Positions 12,974 to 24,740 of a stretch of DNA of 64,000 nt are shown piece by piece. Both the position numbers and the translations under genes were made by a program. Location of the stretch: positions 13,106,367 through 13,170,366 of the forward strand of contig CM040446.1 of NCBI GenBank assembly GCA_022749755.1. The letters run 5' to 3'. Positions within the stretch are counted from its first letter, which is position 1; each line of letters opens with the position of its first letter. This stretch comes from Azadirachta indica (lineage: Eukaryota; Streptophyta; Magnoliopsida; Sapindales; Meliaceae). Below the pieces are notes generated by a model that worked only from the letters and a program-made list of their open reading frames with translations, made no database searches and had not been told where the DNA came from.

Positions 12974-14133
12974 CGCCCACAAATTATCAAATCAATCTTA
13001 ATCTTTTGCTTTTATTAATTTATTTCTGACAATGATAGTGCAAGTTGCATATTCTATTTATATGTGTTCTTTTGATGAGCAAAGGAGACAAAGGAGACAT
13101 TCAATCCAAGTTAATTGAATTGGATTGGATTGGATTTTCAGGTTCTTTGTTGCAGGTCAAGAATTAGAATGGCGTATCTGGCATTTAATTTCCCAAGGAT
13201 TTTGTACTGGATTTGCATCAAGTTTTGAATGTTGCTGCTGCAGATAGCCTATATTTCCCAAATTTTTACCATCTTAAATGATGTGATCCTAAGGGATGTG
13301 ATGTTAATATTCGTTAAATACAATTATGAAGCTAATATATTATACTATTTAACCATTTAGAATAGTTTGGTACACTGAATTAGACTGTATTATTTTATGG
13401 TACAAATAAAAATTTTTTAATCTAGCATATATGATACAAAAAGTTGAAGGAAGAATTGTATAAAAATTAAGAATAATACAGTTTAAACTCTCAAATATAA
13501 CTCTACACTGTATTATATTTTTCTTTCATTTTTTAAAAATAATAATTTTTTAATTATGAACATGTATATTTTTAAAGTATTTATTTCTTAATTAAAAATA
13601 ATAACATATAATTCATTAATAAAAAACAAATTTTATAAAATTAATATTTTTTTTGAGATAATTACACATTAAATATAATATTATATTAAAATTTATTTAA
13701 TATAGTACAATGTACTATAAGTCAATATAACCTGTTAAATTTCAATACAGCCTAGCGCGGCGTGTTAAACGTGCCCCTAATAATCACTTGAAATAGTAAA
13801 CTTGGAAGAATCCCGTAAAGGAATCATTGGGTTAGTATCCTCTGTCTGAGCTCTTCTGGTGATACTTCTATCCAATTGAACAAGTTATTGAACTTTATTG
13901 GGGACTTGAATATGCCAATGTAAACTTTTATTAACCTTTTTAAGAAAATACAGAAAAAGTGATAAATACGTCTGGTTCGTGGAAGATGAATGCATCTAAT
14001 TAATAGAATTCTTACTGTGCATCGATCCCGATTCTGCATACAATTTGAGAGTTCTTATTCAGATTACAGCATTTAATATCATAACACAACACTTATCTCA
14101 GCTTTAACATCGATTTCTTCGTGTAAGTCATCA
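12974..14133. other. ABCG upstream region, partly duplicated at 16.8 kb
   Basis: Contains the presumed promoter and 5' UTR of the transporter. The stretch about 13065-13255 has a recognisable relative at about 16769-16920 (shared words: GGATTTT, TGCAGGTCAAG, GAAGTTTTGAA/CAAGTTTTGAA). It is therefore the left edge of a tandemly duplicated block. The rest is AT-rich and may contain a MITE at about 13359-13786. No coding exon seen. Confidence 0.55.
13359..13786. mobile_element. possible MITE
   Basis: The left end reads gtttggtacactgaattaga followed by ctgtatt. The reverse complement of the right end reads gtttaacacgccgcgctagg followed by ctgtatt. This gives two similar inverted ends around about 360 bp of AT-rich, non-coding DNA. 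The duplicated block at 16.8-17.0 kb lacks this segment, as expected if it inserted after the duplication. Edges are approximate and I found no clear target-site duplication. Confidence 0.35.
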
Positions 14134-14205
14134 GTGTTTATAGTCCAACGGCTAGGATAATTGCTTTCCAAGCAATAGATCCGGGTTCGACTGCCGGTAA
14201 ACGCA
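14134..14205 (+). tRNA. tRNA-Gly(UCC)-like gene, probably degenerate
   Basis: A 72-nt cloverleaf can be drawn. The acceptor GTGTTTA pairs fully with TAAACGC (one G-T), the D stem is GTCC/GGAT, the anticodon arm is ATTGC-TTTCCAA-GCAAT with anticodon TCC, and the T arm is CCGGG-TTCGACT-GCCGG. The closing pair of the T stem is G-G, where tRNAs almost always have G53-C61, and this also changes the B box. The gene is therefore likely impaired or a young pseudogene. It lies between the ABCG gene and the 3' end of DUF2921 copy A, and a more decayed copy sits at 16950. Confidence 0.7.
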
Positions 14206-14239
14206 CTGAATTTTCATATAATTTTCACAGCAAGTGCAA

Positions 14240-16605
14240 TCACAATTTCAGCTAGGTATATGTTATCAAGCCTGGAATATTAAAATCCCGTTTGTTAACT
14301 GATAGCCAGATATCATAAATTTGATCTGGCGTTGTATATCTCTTATGCGGTCATAAATATGCAATAAAACCCTCGAACTTTTTCGATCCAAGTAGTAGAG
14401 TTTCCTCAGCGGTTTACCTTTATCTTGCCGGCACAGACTGTTTGCAACAATCAGACGAAGCAAAAATAAACCTGGAATCAAACAAAGATAACCGTCTAGC
14501 TTGTAAGCCATTGGAGCATCTTACTTCTTCCGTACCTGTGATAGTCGGGCAGAGTAACAGTTTCAACAGCAATCACTGCAGGCATAACGTGTGTAACAAG
14601 GAATCCCATGATATGAACAGCAAAGATAATAAGGAAAAAATATTTTCTTGTTGGTAATTGACTTTGATGTTTGTGATGATGGCCTATTTGCCTTGTACGA
14701 GATTCCGTTACTCTCTTACCAAAATTGAAAGCGAGCAAAAAGTGCAGATAGGGGAAAGTATAGGGAAGCATGTGAAACATTTCACAGGACTTAGAAGGAC
14801 TTGGAATCATGTGTTCTATAGTTATCAGATTGAAAGGCCTTCCATTTGAAGAAACTTTCACAACTACTAACCAATAGATGGATATAATCTACAATCGGGA
14901 TGTGAATCATAACCAAAGATATATTAGCAAAAGGATTAAAATTGTTAAGATAATGCAACTGACTTTGAATGCTAAAAATTGCCATTATCGACATAAGCAT
15001 CCTAAGTATCTCTTCAAAAGCTTTCCGAAAAATCACGTCCTGAAATTGCTTATCTTTAGAAATTTGTTTAATCTTGAGCTGACTGGGTAAAAAATAGAGG
15101 AGATCTTCCTTGTCCTTTTGCTCCTGATGAATATTTTAACCCTCGGATTTTTAGCCATCGTGGATTTCTGCGAGGATACTCTTACCTTAACTTCAAATAG
15201 ACAATCCATTCCACCTTCAAGGTTCATTTCCTCTTCGATGTTGCGTGGAGTAACTCGAACATCTCTGCAGCGAACCAGATACAACTTGCCAACGCTAGAG
15301 AAATATATACCATCAAAGGAAAGCTAAATGTTGTTGAAGTGTTCACCGATAATGCTAAGAAGTCCTGCGGTTTCAATGTGTCAGCGCTAAAATCAGATGA
15401 TCGTTCAACTTCTGGATAACATGTACTTCTTCGAGACCAGTAGGGTCTGAAAAGTGAGATTATCTCCAATTCCACGCGAATCCTTTGTGTTTGGGACTTG
15501 TAAAAAGCATATAGAACAATGGACAAACAGATACCTTATTTACCAGAAGAGAGAGACTGGCAATGCTACTTCTATTTAGGAACGGATATACAAGAAATGT
15601 CTTTCTCAATGAAGTTAACATGAAGGATGGGGTTACTTCTGATTGAAAAGCCTTTGCTTGCATAATCTTTGAGTACTTGTAAGACCATTCTAACTTCATG
15701 CTCCCCTGGTACGAACCCAAAAGCGTAATCTCGGGATGTGTTACCGTTCCAAACCGTAGAGGACTGTGCAATCCTGGTTCATTGGTGCTGGTTGTGGTCC
15801 CAAACACCGGACTTCTCTGCTCAATGAAGAAAGTAAGGGGAAAGTACAAGCAAATCCGTGAATTGCATCTGTCTGAAGTTGCACCAACAATTCCAAGACA
15901 ACTTACCATTTGCAGATGCCCTTCCGAAGCTTTCCACGTTCTCTCTGTAAGAAGAGTCATGCCTGAGAGACTTATGTGTAACCATTCCCGGTGAATGAAT
16001 TGCTCTAAATAAGGCAAACACTTTAGCAGTTTTAATCTTATTTTCATCATTTCTTTGTTCATGGTGCAAGTTCTGAACTAGAAGCCTGAAGTTGTTAGAT
16101 CCTCGCTCCATCAGCAGCCTTCGTGTTTCTACTGTGAATAAATGTCCCAATTTATTGGCATCATCATTTAAGCCAACAGATTTCCAGCTTGATACAATTC
16201 CAAATATTTTATTAGTACAAAAATTGTCATATTTAAATGAACTGACATCCTTGTCCACCTAGATGTCTTGATATGGATGTGCAATGCAAGCTTTTGACAA
16301 AAATTCTTCAGCCCCAAAATGATATTTCAAGTGGTGACCCTAATGAGAAGATATATATGGACCTGATCAAAGTACTTAAGAGTTTGAGTTTTCAAGCAAG
16401 TTTATCATTTATCCACTTATATTGCCAGTGGTCAAACTGAAACTTTTGCTACACCTGAGAACAAGCATAATTTGAGCATCTTAAACGAGTGGAGACTGGT
16501 TTTAAAGTTTGTATGCATATCTGTCTGCGAGTTCAATTGAAGGGGTAAAGTGATTTGTAGTATGCTTCATTGAAGCACTTAACAAGCAAATTAGTGGTTC
16601 ACCTT
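14240..16605 (-). pseudogene. DUF2921 copy A, truncated and multiply frameshifted
   Basis: Similarity to copies B-F continues across at least six short frames in different phases. From the N-terminal side these are the frames at 15821-16258 (NKLGHLFTVE, NFRLLVQNLH), 15460-16062 (LSGMTLLTERTWKASEGHLQ), 15224-15526, 15033-15284 (EEEMNLEGGMDCLFEVKV), 14791-15036 (FRKAFEEILRMLMSIMAIF) and 14266-14511 (GKPLRKLYYL, RVLLHIYDRIRD). Non-coding similarity to copy B extends up to about 16605, but the first quarter of the gene is missing. The normal C-terminal membrane segment is replaced after RVLLHIYDRIRD by unrelated residues. It cannot encode a whole protein. Being the most decayed of the long copies, it may be among the oldest (inference). 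Confidence 0.85.
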
Positions 16606-16949
16606 TTAAATTCAATGTATAATTTATCAAATACTAATTCATTTTTATCACATAAAAGAAAACTCATTTTGTAAACTACTCTTTATTTATTAACGTTCTT
16701 CAACATTAATTTCAAAACTTACAGCATAATGAAAAGGGGGCCCTTAATCCTCAGTTTATCATTTGCTTTTTTAAGTTCTTTTAGTGAGAAAAATATAGAG
16801 AATCAATATTGGATTTTGAGATTCTTGGCTGCAGGTCAAGTGTGCGAATTTTATATCTGCATTTAACTAATGAAAGATTTGTGCTATGTTTACATGAAGT
16901 TTTGAACGTCGATTGCTGAATTAAAATTGAAAGGAACACGCACCCATCG
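16606..16949. other. junction between duplicated blocks
   Basis: Similarity to the DUF2921 coding region ends near 16605. From about 16769 to 16920 the sequence resembles the ABCG upstream region (13065-13255). So the right-hand block starts here with a copy of the transporter's 5' flank. No gene is present. Confidence 0.55.
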
Positions 16950-17021
16950 ACATTCGCAGTCCGACGGTTAGGATGATCGCCTTCCAAGCAATAGACCCGG
17001 GTTCAACTAACGCCAAATGCA
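16950..17021 (+). pseudogene. tRNA-Gly(UCC) pseudogene
   Basis: Clear relative of the tRNA-like sequence at 14134: same 72-nt length, same orientation, TCC anticodon context (GCCTTCCAAGCAA). The acceptor stem (ACATTCG against CAAATGC) has mismatches. The T stem 3' side is AACGC instead of a sequence pairing with CCGGG, and the T loop is TTCAACT. It cannot fold as a normal tRNA. Its place 3' of copy B mirrors the first one 3' of copy A. Confidence 0.8.
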
Positions 17022-17210
17022 ATTAATTTTTCTGACAAAAATGAAACAAATACGAGCAACATAAAAGCTATACATGACTCTCATATCTACAGTATGAACC
17101 AACGCAAAATGAATGAAACACGAGCAAGGCTTATTATTTCATTGGATCTTTAACAAAAATACAGACTTAAGAGCTAACGGAATGATCCGTAAGTGAGAAT
17201 ATATTTAAAT

Positions 17211-20202
17211 TTAAGAAAGCAAACACTCATTTAGTTCAGACTTGAGGGCAGCATCCTCATGCTCTTCTACCTTCACTTTCTGGTTACTTTTCTGCTGCTT
17301 GTATACCATCACAGCAAATAAAATCACAATAACTGTTAATAAAATGTTACCAAACTTAGAATACAAATCCAATTCGGTATAGCGGTAATGTACATGGCCA
17401 CCATAGTTGTGAACGGGCACTGGATCTCTTATGTAATCATAAACATGCAATAAGACTCTCAAACTTGTCAGGCCAAAGTAGTAGAGTTTCCTCAGAGGTT
17501 TACCTTTATTCTGCCACAAAATGTTGGCAACAATCTGAGGAAGCAAAAATAAATCTGGAACCACACCAAGATAAACATTTAGCTCTGTAGCCCATTGGAG
17601 CAGCATACTTCTTTTGCATATGAACTTGTCAGGAGGCGCCATTTCAACGCCTATTACTGCATGAAAATCTTGTGAAACAAGAAATCCAATGATGTGAATG
17701 GCAGAAGCAATAAGGAAAATTTGCTTCTCATTCGGTAGTCGCCTTTGTTTTTTGTAACTGTGGCCTATTTGTCTAGTTTGAGATTCTGATACTTTCTTGC
17801 CAAGTTGGAAAGTGATCAGAAGTGCATATAAGGAAAGGACCTTGATGATATAGTCAAGGACGTTGAACCTTTCATGCCTCTCAATATCATTTGTTTGGTA
17901 GCTATAAGATTGAAAACCGTTCCATTTGAAGAAAACTTCTCCACTGCTGATAAGTGGATTGACATACTCTATAGCTGGGATGTAGATCATGACTAGAGAT
18001 ATGAATGCAATAGGATCAACAACCCTGTTGACAAAATGCAACTGACTTCGGGTGAAAATAATTGCCAATATCAGCATAAGCACCCTAAGTATCTTCTCAA
18101 ACGTTTTTCGGAAAACCACGTCTGCATAAGCAAATTTCTCATCATAAGAAATTGGATCAGTCTTAAAGCTGATAGGATTAGTATAGAGGGGATCTCCCTT
18201 CCTTCTTTTGCTACTAATGGAGAATCTAACCTCTGGATTTTTTAGCCACCGTGTATTTCTGGGAGGGTACTCTACCTTTACTTCAAACAGACAATCCATC
18301 CCACGTTCCACGTTCATTTCCTCTTTGATGTTCTCTTTATTAATTTGAATGTGTCTGCATCCAACCAGATACATCTTGCCAACAGTTGAGTCATATATGC
18401 CCTCAAAAGACAGTGAGATGTTGTTGAAATATTCACCATAAACGCTGAGATGCCCTGATGTCTCCATCATTTCAGCATTAAAATTAGATGATTGCTGAAT
18501 CTCTTGATAACTCCAACTTCTTTGAGGCCAGTAGCGTACAAAGAGTGAGCCTAGAGAGAATACCTGCAATTCCACACAAATGCCTTGCTTCTGGACCTCG
18601 GGAAAAGCATTTGAAGCAACAGAGACACGGAGAGAGAGCTGATTTGCTAGAAGAGAGAGACTGGCAATGCCATCACCATTTTGGGACGGATACACAAGAA
18701 GTGATTTTCTCACCAAATTGCCCAAGAAGGATAATTTACTTCCCATTTGAAAAGCTTTTGCTTGTTTAATCTTCGAGTATTTGTAGGACCATTTTAACCA
18801 TGCATTCCACCCATACTCACCTGATATTATCGATTCAGGATGTATTACCTTTTCAAGCCATAGAGGAGTGTATGGTTCTGTGTCATTGATGCTGGTTATG
18901 GTCCCAAAGACTGTACTTCTCTGGTTAATGGAGAAAGTAAGAGGCAAGTGCAAGCAAATGCGTGAATTGCACCTATCTGAAGATCTCCAGATTCCCTCTG
19001 CAGAAAGAGTCATGCCAGAGAGACCGGTTCTACCCCTCTGATGTATATCCATCTTCCCACGAATGAATAACTCTGAACAAGGTGAACACTCTCGCAGTTT
19101 TGATGTTGTTCTTATCAATTCCTGGTTGGCAGTGCAAGTTCTGAACTAGAAGCCTGAAGTAGTCAGATCCTCCATCGATGGCCTCACTCTTTCTACTGAT
19201 AACAAAAGGGCCTAACTTATATAAATCATCATTTGACCCAATATATTTCCAGCTCCGTACAATATCAAAAAATCCATTAGACACAAAACACTGAAGAGTA
19301 TTACAAAAATTATCATCTTTAAACAAACTGACCTCATCATCCACCATGTTGTCTTTATATGGATAAAGACTGCAAGCTTTTAAAAGAAGCTCTTCAGCGC
19401 CAAGTTGATACTTTGAGTGGAGACCCAACTGAGAAGATATATGGACTGGATCAAAGTACTTAAAATTTGATTTCTCATGCAAACTTTTCATTTCTCCACT
19501 GACATTACCAGTGGTCAAATCAAAATCTTTGCTGTACCTGAGAACAAGCATAATTTGATCATCTTCAACAAGAGGAGGCTGGTTCTGAAGTTCGTAGCCG
19601 TCTCTATCTGTAGGTTCCGGTGAATGGGTAAACTGATTTGTTGTAGGCATCTTTGAAGTTCCTAACAAACAAATTAGCCGCTCGCCTCCATTGTCCTTTG
19701 ATTCAATATAAACTCCTTCAAAAAGAATTGTCATGGAGGAGAACCTTGGATCCACGCGAAACTTTACTGAACAGCCAGGCCTGTAATTAAAGGGCTGATC
19801 TCTGGTTATACCTATTTCCATGATCCCACTGACGCTAACCATGTCTTTTCCGCGGCGAACAGGATCAATATCTACCACCCAGAAAGAAGCTAATTTTAAG
19901 AACCTCTGGATCTCTCTGTCATCAAATAGCATCAATGGTACTCCCCCAGACTCCTGATCCCAATCACCATTTACAAAGGAAAGTTCCTTTCTAATTCTGC
20001 TGCTTCTGTCATCATTAGGTGCCAACTCAGATGCCGATGACAGAACATCACCGCACTTCTCTTGAATCTCAGCAAAGCGATTGTAAGTGTAGACTATGTA
20101 AGGATCATCCCTATTTCAAAAGCTGTAAAAGGAGTAGCAATGCTAAAGAATAACAGCAACCATACCATCCACAATGTCCTTAAATGAAGGCAACGTTACC
20201 AT
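17211..20202 (-). pseudogene. DUF2921 copy B, the least damaged copy
   Basis: Plant-specific membrane protein family with no established biochemical function. The ATG is at 20202 and the last frame ends at 17211. The N-terminal ~330 residues (FVNGDWDQESGG, LLVQNLH) form the soluble lumenal/extracellular-type half. The C-terminal half has several hydrophobic spans (ILRVLMLILAIIF, FISLVMIYIPAI, IFLIASAIHIIGFLV, ILLTVIVILFAVMVY). Four differences from the other copies are visible. There is a small frame-breaking deletion about five codons after the ATG. One base is missing in a G run near 20110. One G is extra in a G run near 19045, where the 331-aa and 635-aa frames meet. About 17 residues are absent after GIWRSS (~18985). 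Two of these lie in G homopolymers and could be assembly errors, but the N-terminal deletion could not. Arabidopsis relatives such as At1g52780 carry a misleading PII-uridylyltransferase label. Confidence 0.82.
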
Positions 20203-21464
20203 CGCTGGATTCGAAGCAAGCATCTTTCCCAGACACCTACTCTTTTTCTGCCACAATAAGTTTAAAATGAACGTGGGGTATTTACAGCTTTACAATAGAT
20301 AAAGCAACTATGAGATATAAATATGAGATATTAATATGGAGATCAAAGGGGCAAAGGCATGGGAAAGCGAAAACGAGATAGGAATGTATAGTAACTGTAA
20401 CTTCAATCAACTTAATTGTTGTAGTTCAAAATGTATAAATAACTATGCTTAAAAGAAATTAAAGGCTGACCTGTAAGCACTATTCTTTGTTTTAGAATGA
20501 AGCTTGGAGTTCGATATGAAGTCGGCTACTCAATCACCATGGTTGACTTTAACCATACTGACAGTCACACAATCAATGAATGATAGGAGGTGAAAGAAGA
20601 AGAAGAAGAAGAAGCACTGGATACCATAATCTGAATAAAAAACAATGTACAACGAGAACCCAAAAAATATAGAAATCGTGCAGATGGCCAGCGTTACGTG
20701 CTTGACTCCATCACCGAACCAAGTAATGCCGACGTGATTATGAAGTCAACTAAAATGTTATTTATTCATCTGCTGAAAATTGGTAGTTTGCAACCGGCTT
20801 TTTGGCTTTATTTCAAATTTTTTAACAATCTTAAAAAATAACTCGAAATTTTAAAAAATCATCTGCAGTGTCTCTCGTAGCAACAGATCACAGTTATCTT
20901 TCAACAGAAAATGGTGAAACAATGTGTTTGCACTTATTATATTTAAAATTTTATATGTAAAGATTAAAATAATCCTAAACCCTAGTAAAAAACCAAAATT
21001 AGGGTGTATATATATATATATATATATCGTCATTATTTAATCATCATCGAATCTCATCATCTCTCATCATCATTTAAACAGTGAACATTACGAAAATGGA
21101 TACAGATAGGCATATCCATAAAACAATTAACACCCACATCTGAGCCATTGTTCACCAATTAAAGTAATAAATATCTGAACCCTCTTTGAACAAACAAAAA
21201 CAAAAAATCCATCTTTTCAATTACATCTAACAATCAAAACCAAAAATCCACGAGCAAAAATCAAAAATAGCAATGAGACAATGAAACCCCTAACTAGAAA
21301 CCCACTTTCGTGGCCGTGTTTTAGGCGTGTTCCTGATGCTCGAGGTGACGTCGTTCCTTGGGGAGAGCGACAAGATAAGAGAAAATCATGCCGTTGAAGT
21401 AGACATGGTAAAGCGTATCGATGGATTAGAGGATGATGACAAGATTGTCCGAATGTGTTTATCT
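20203..21464. other. upstream region of copy B
   Basis: Positions about 20470-20660 are similar to the region upstream of copy D (46900-47075): both have a GGTTGACTTT box, then a GAAG-rich stretch and CATAATCTGA. The rest is AT-rich, with a short TA run near 21008-21028. No gene is seen. Confidence 0.5.
20543..20548. promoter_or_regulatory. W-box (TTGACT) upstream of copy B
   Basis: TTGACT within GGTTGACTTT, about 340 bp upstream of the copy B start. The same GGTTGACTT word lies upstream of copies D (46976) and F (53843). TTGAC(C/T) is the core bound by WRKY factors. Conservation between paralogue promoters is seen; WRKY control is inference. Confidence 0.4.
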
Positions 21465-22872
21465 TTTGAAAAATTTTCTAAAATATCTTTAATTTTTTTT
21501 AAATTTACGTAAATAATTTTTTATAAAATTTTTATCAATTTAATTTAAAATATATTTTTCAAACTAAATTATTCTCAATAGTCTATTTTAATTTTTTTTA
21601 TAAAAGTTTATTTTTTTACTTTTTCTTATTATTTTAAATTTTTAAACTATTCTAAACTTAAACTCTAATATTTTAAAATTATTTTTCTTTTCAAAATCAC
21701 CTCTCTTGTTAACGATGAAAACAATAGCAGCGTATTTTTTATAATGAAATCTTAATCAATGATATTTATTGATTTTTTTTGTTATATAGGTACATATTTT
21801 ATGAGTGACTTAATTCACTAAAGAGAAATTTCTCTTCTCAAATATTGATTTAATGTTGATTATATAATTAAAAATATTGATTTAAGTTTAAATTATGTTG
21901 ATTGAATGTTATATAAATGCAAAAATATGTATGATTTGAGAATAAGAAGGTGTTGTGTGATATTGGATCATGAGTTTTTTATCTGAAAAATGAATTTTGG
22001 GTAAGGGCAAAATTTACCTTAGCAGAAAAATAAATTTTGAGTAAGGCCAAAATTTGCCTTATTTAAAAAATATTTTTCGGGTAAGGCTAAATTTTTGGGT
22101 AAGGCAAAATTTTACCTTACCTAAAAATCACTTTTTAGGTAAGCTTAAATTTGGTCTTACTTAAAAACTACATTTCGGGTAAAACTAAATTTTCGGGTAA
22201 GACTAAATTTAGCTTTACCCAAAAATCACTTTTTTTGTAAGGCAAAATTATGCCTTATCCAAAAATTAGTTTTTGAGTAAGGCAAATTTTATCTTTACTT
22301 GAAATTCATTTTTCTGGTAAGATAAATTTTGATCTCACTTGAAATTCATTTTTCAGGTAAAAAAACCATTATCCAAAATTGCACAACACCTTCTTATTCT
22401 CAAATCATCTATATTTTTACATTTATATAACAAATAATTAACGTAATTTAAACTTAAATCAATACTTTTTATTACATAATCAACATTGAATCAATGTTTG
22501 AAAAGAGAAATTTCTCTTTAGTGAATTAATTCACACATAAAATATATACCTATATGACAAAAAAATCACTTAATATTAGTGATTAAGATTTCACTGTAAA
22601 AAATACACCGCTATTGTCTTCACCGTTAGTAAAAAAGGTGATTTCGAAGAGAGAAATAGTTTTGAAAGATGTGAGTTTGAGTTTGGGAGAGTTTGAAAAT
22701 TTAAAATAATAAGAAAATGTAAAAAAATAAATTTTTATAAAAAAAATTGAAGTAGGTTATTGAAGATAATTTAGCCAAAAAAATATATTTTGAGTTAGAT
22801 TGGTAAAACATTTTAGAAGAGATTATTTATGTAAACTTAAAGAAAATTAAGTTTATTTTGAAAAATTTTCCC
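21465..22872. mobile_element. foldback element with long inverted arms
   Basis: The left arm (about 21465-21960) and right arm (about 22370-22872) are inverted copies. For example AGAGAAATTTCTCTT at 21821-21835 and the matching stretch at 22505, and GAATAAGAAGGTGTTGTG at 21941 against CACAACACCTTCTTATTC at 22381. The centre is a tandem array of small palindromes, listed separately. No coding capacity. The class is uncertain because I could not define a target duplication. It lies about 45 bp from the MULE-like element at 22917. Confidence 0.75.
21965..22375. repeat. tandem array of ~60-bp imperfect palindromes
   Basis: About seven degenerate units, each of the kind GGGTAAGGCAAAATTT followed by its inverse TTGCCTTACCC, separated by A/T spacers such as AAAAATCACTTTT. 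Each unit can fold into a short hairpin. The array forms the loop of the larger inverted repeat. Confidence 0.75.
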
Positions 22873-22916
22873 TTTTCCTTTTACAGGAAAAAGCTTTCTT
22901 TGCGATTTCCCATTTT

Positions 22917-24740
22917 GGGATATTGACATTTTTCTCTTTGCGTTTGGCTTAATAGGTAAATATCTTTCTGATATTTGAAAAAAGATAAATATTATCTTAA
23001 TATTTAGATAAATAAACAGATACTCTTGAACTTTTATTTTTGTTAGTTGATCGGTTAATTTATTAGCATTTGTGTTTCTCATCTTTTACATAATAATACT
23101 TTGATGTATATTTTATTTTAATATAACACTTTCTCCCTATTTTAATATTTTTCACAATATAATTTTTTAAATATAACAATTTAGTCCATATTTAATATTT
23201 TTTTCATAATATACTCAAGATTAAATACATTTTTAATTTGTTATTTCAATAGAAAATTTGAAAAATAAAATATTATTAAAAAAATTTAAATAATGAGTTA
23301 GATTAAAATCATATTAAAATATTTTAAATTTATATTAAAATATTTATATCTTTTTTTATAATAAATTTGATATTTAATTGTTACAAGAATTTTTAAATAT
23401 ATTTTAACATTTTATTCTTATATTAATATTTTATTTAAAAGATTATATTAAATTTATTATATTTTCTTGAGAAAAATTATGAAAATATAAATAAAAAAAA
23501 GTAAAAAAAAAAAAAGAAAAATTTAATATCATTTGTTAATAGAATTAGTAATTAAATATATTTTATATTCTTATTAACCAATATAATTTAATTTTAATTA
23601 AAAATAAAAAAAGAAGAAAATTTTTTATTTTTTAATTTGTAATTTATATATATAACATGTATTTATTGTTTATATTTTTATTTATATTTTCATATATTTT
23701 TTTTATTTTTTCACAATATATTCAAGAATAAATAAATTTTTTAATTTGTTATTTAAATAAAAAATTTTAAAAAATACAATTATTAAAAAAAATTAAATAA
23801 TGAGATAAATCATATTCATATGTTAAAATATTTCTAATATTTTACTTTTACTTTTATAATAATAAATATTTAATTATTAAAAAAATTTAATTGAAATATT
23901 TTTTAACGTTTTATTTTTACATGTAATATATTTATTTTAAAATTTGTGCTAAATTTATTATTTTTTTTAAAAATATATAAAAATATAAATAATAAATACA
24001 TGTTATATATATATATATTACAAATAAAAATAATCAAAAATTTTCTTCTTTTTCTATTTTTTAAATTAAAATTAAATCATATTAGTTAATAAGAATATAA
24101 AATATATTTAATTACTAATTTTATTAACAAATGATATTAAATTTTTTCTTTTTTTTATTTATATTTTCATAATTTTTCTCAAGAAAATATAATAAATTTA
24201 ATTTAATCTTTTAAATAAAAATATTAATATAAAAATAAAATGTTAAAATATATTCAAAAATTCTTTTAATAGTTAAATATCAAATTTATTGCATAAAAAA
24301 GAAAAAAAAGATATAAATATTTTAACGTGAGTTTAAAATATTTTAATATGAGTTTAATCTAATTCATGGTTTAAATTTTTTTAATAATATTTTATTTTTC
24401 AAATTTTTTATTGAAATAACGAATTAAAAATGTATTTAGTCTTGAATATATTATGAAAAAAATATTAATATGGACTAAATTTTTATATTTAAAAAAAATT
24501 ATATTGTGAAAAATATTAAAATAGGGAGTAAAGTGTTATATTGAAATAAAATATGTATCAAAGTATTATTATATAAAAAATTAGGGATACAAATGATAAT
24601 AAGCTAACCTATTAACTAACGAAAATAAAAGTTCAGGGGGTATCTATCTATTTATCCAAACGTCAGGAGAACTTTTCACAAACATCAGAGAGGTATTTGC
24701 CTATTAGACCAAACGTCAGGGGAGAAACTGTCAATATCCC
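22917..24740. mobile_element. foldback MULE-like element, copy 1
   Basis: The ends are GGGATATTGACATTTTTCTC and, reverse-complemented from the right, GGGATATTGACAGTTTCTCC, followed on both sides by a GTTTGG-C-TAATAGG-AAATA motif. The arms continue inward for about 900 bp each as near-perfect inverted copies, with almost no unique centre. The 9 bp outside the ends are TCCCATTTT and TCATATTTT (7 of 9 match), consistent with an old 9-bp target duplication. No transposase frame is present. Same family as 47813-50000. Confidence 0.78.

Noticed and set aside
12656..12982. ABCG start at 12982
   Set aside because: That position is TTG; the first ATG in frame is 12973.
17211..20202. Reading copy B as a PII/uridylyltransferase
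   Set aside because: That label travels with some DUF2921 entries, but no nucleotidyltransferase or PII motif is visible here.
21965..22375. Regularly spaced ~60-bp repeats looking like a CRISPR array
   Set aside because: Eukaryotic context; the repeats are degenerate palindromes without conserved repeat/unique spacer structure and form the loop of a foldback element.
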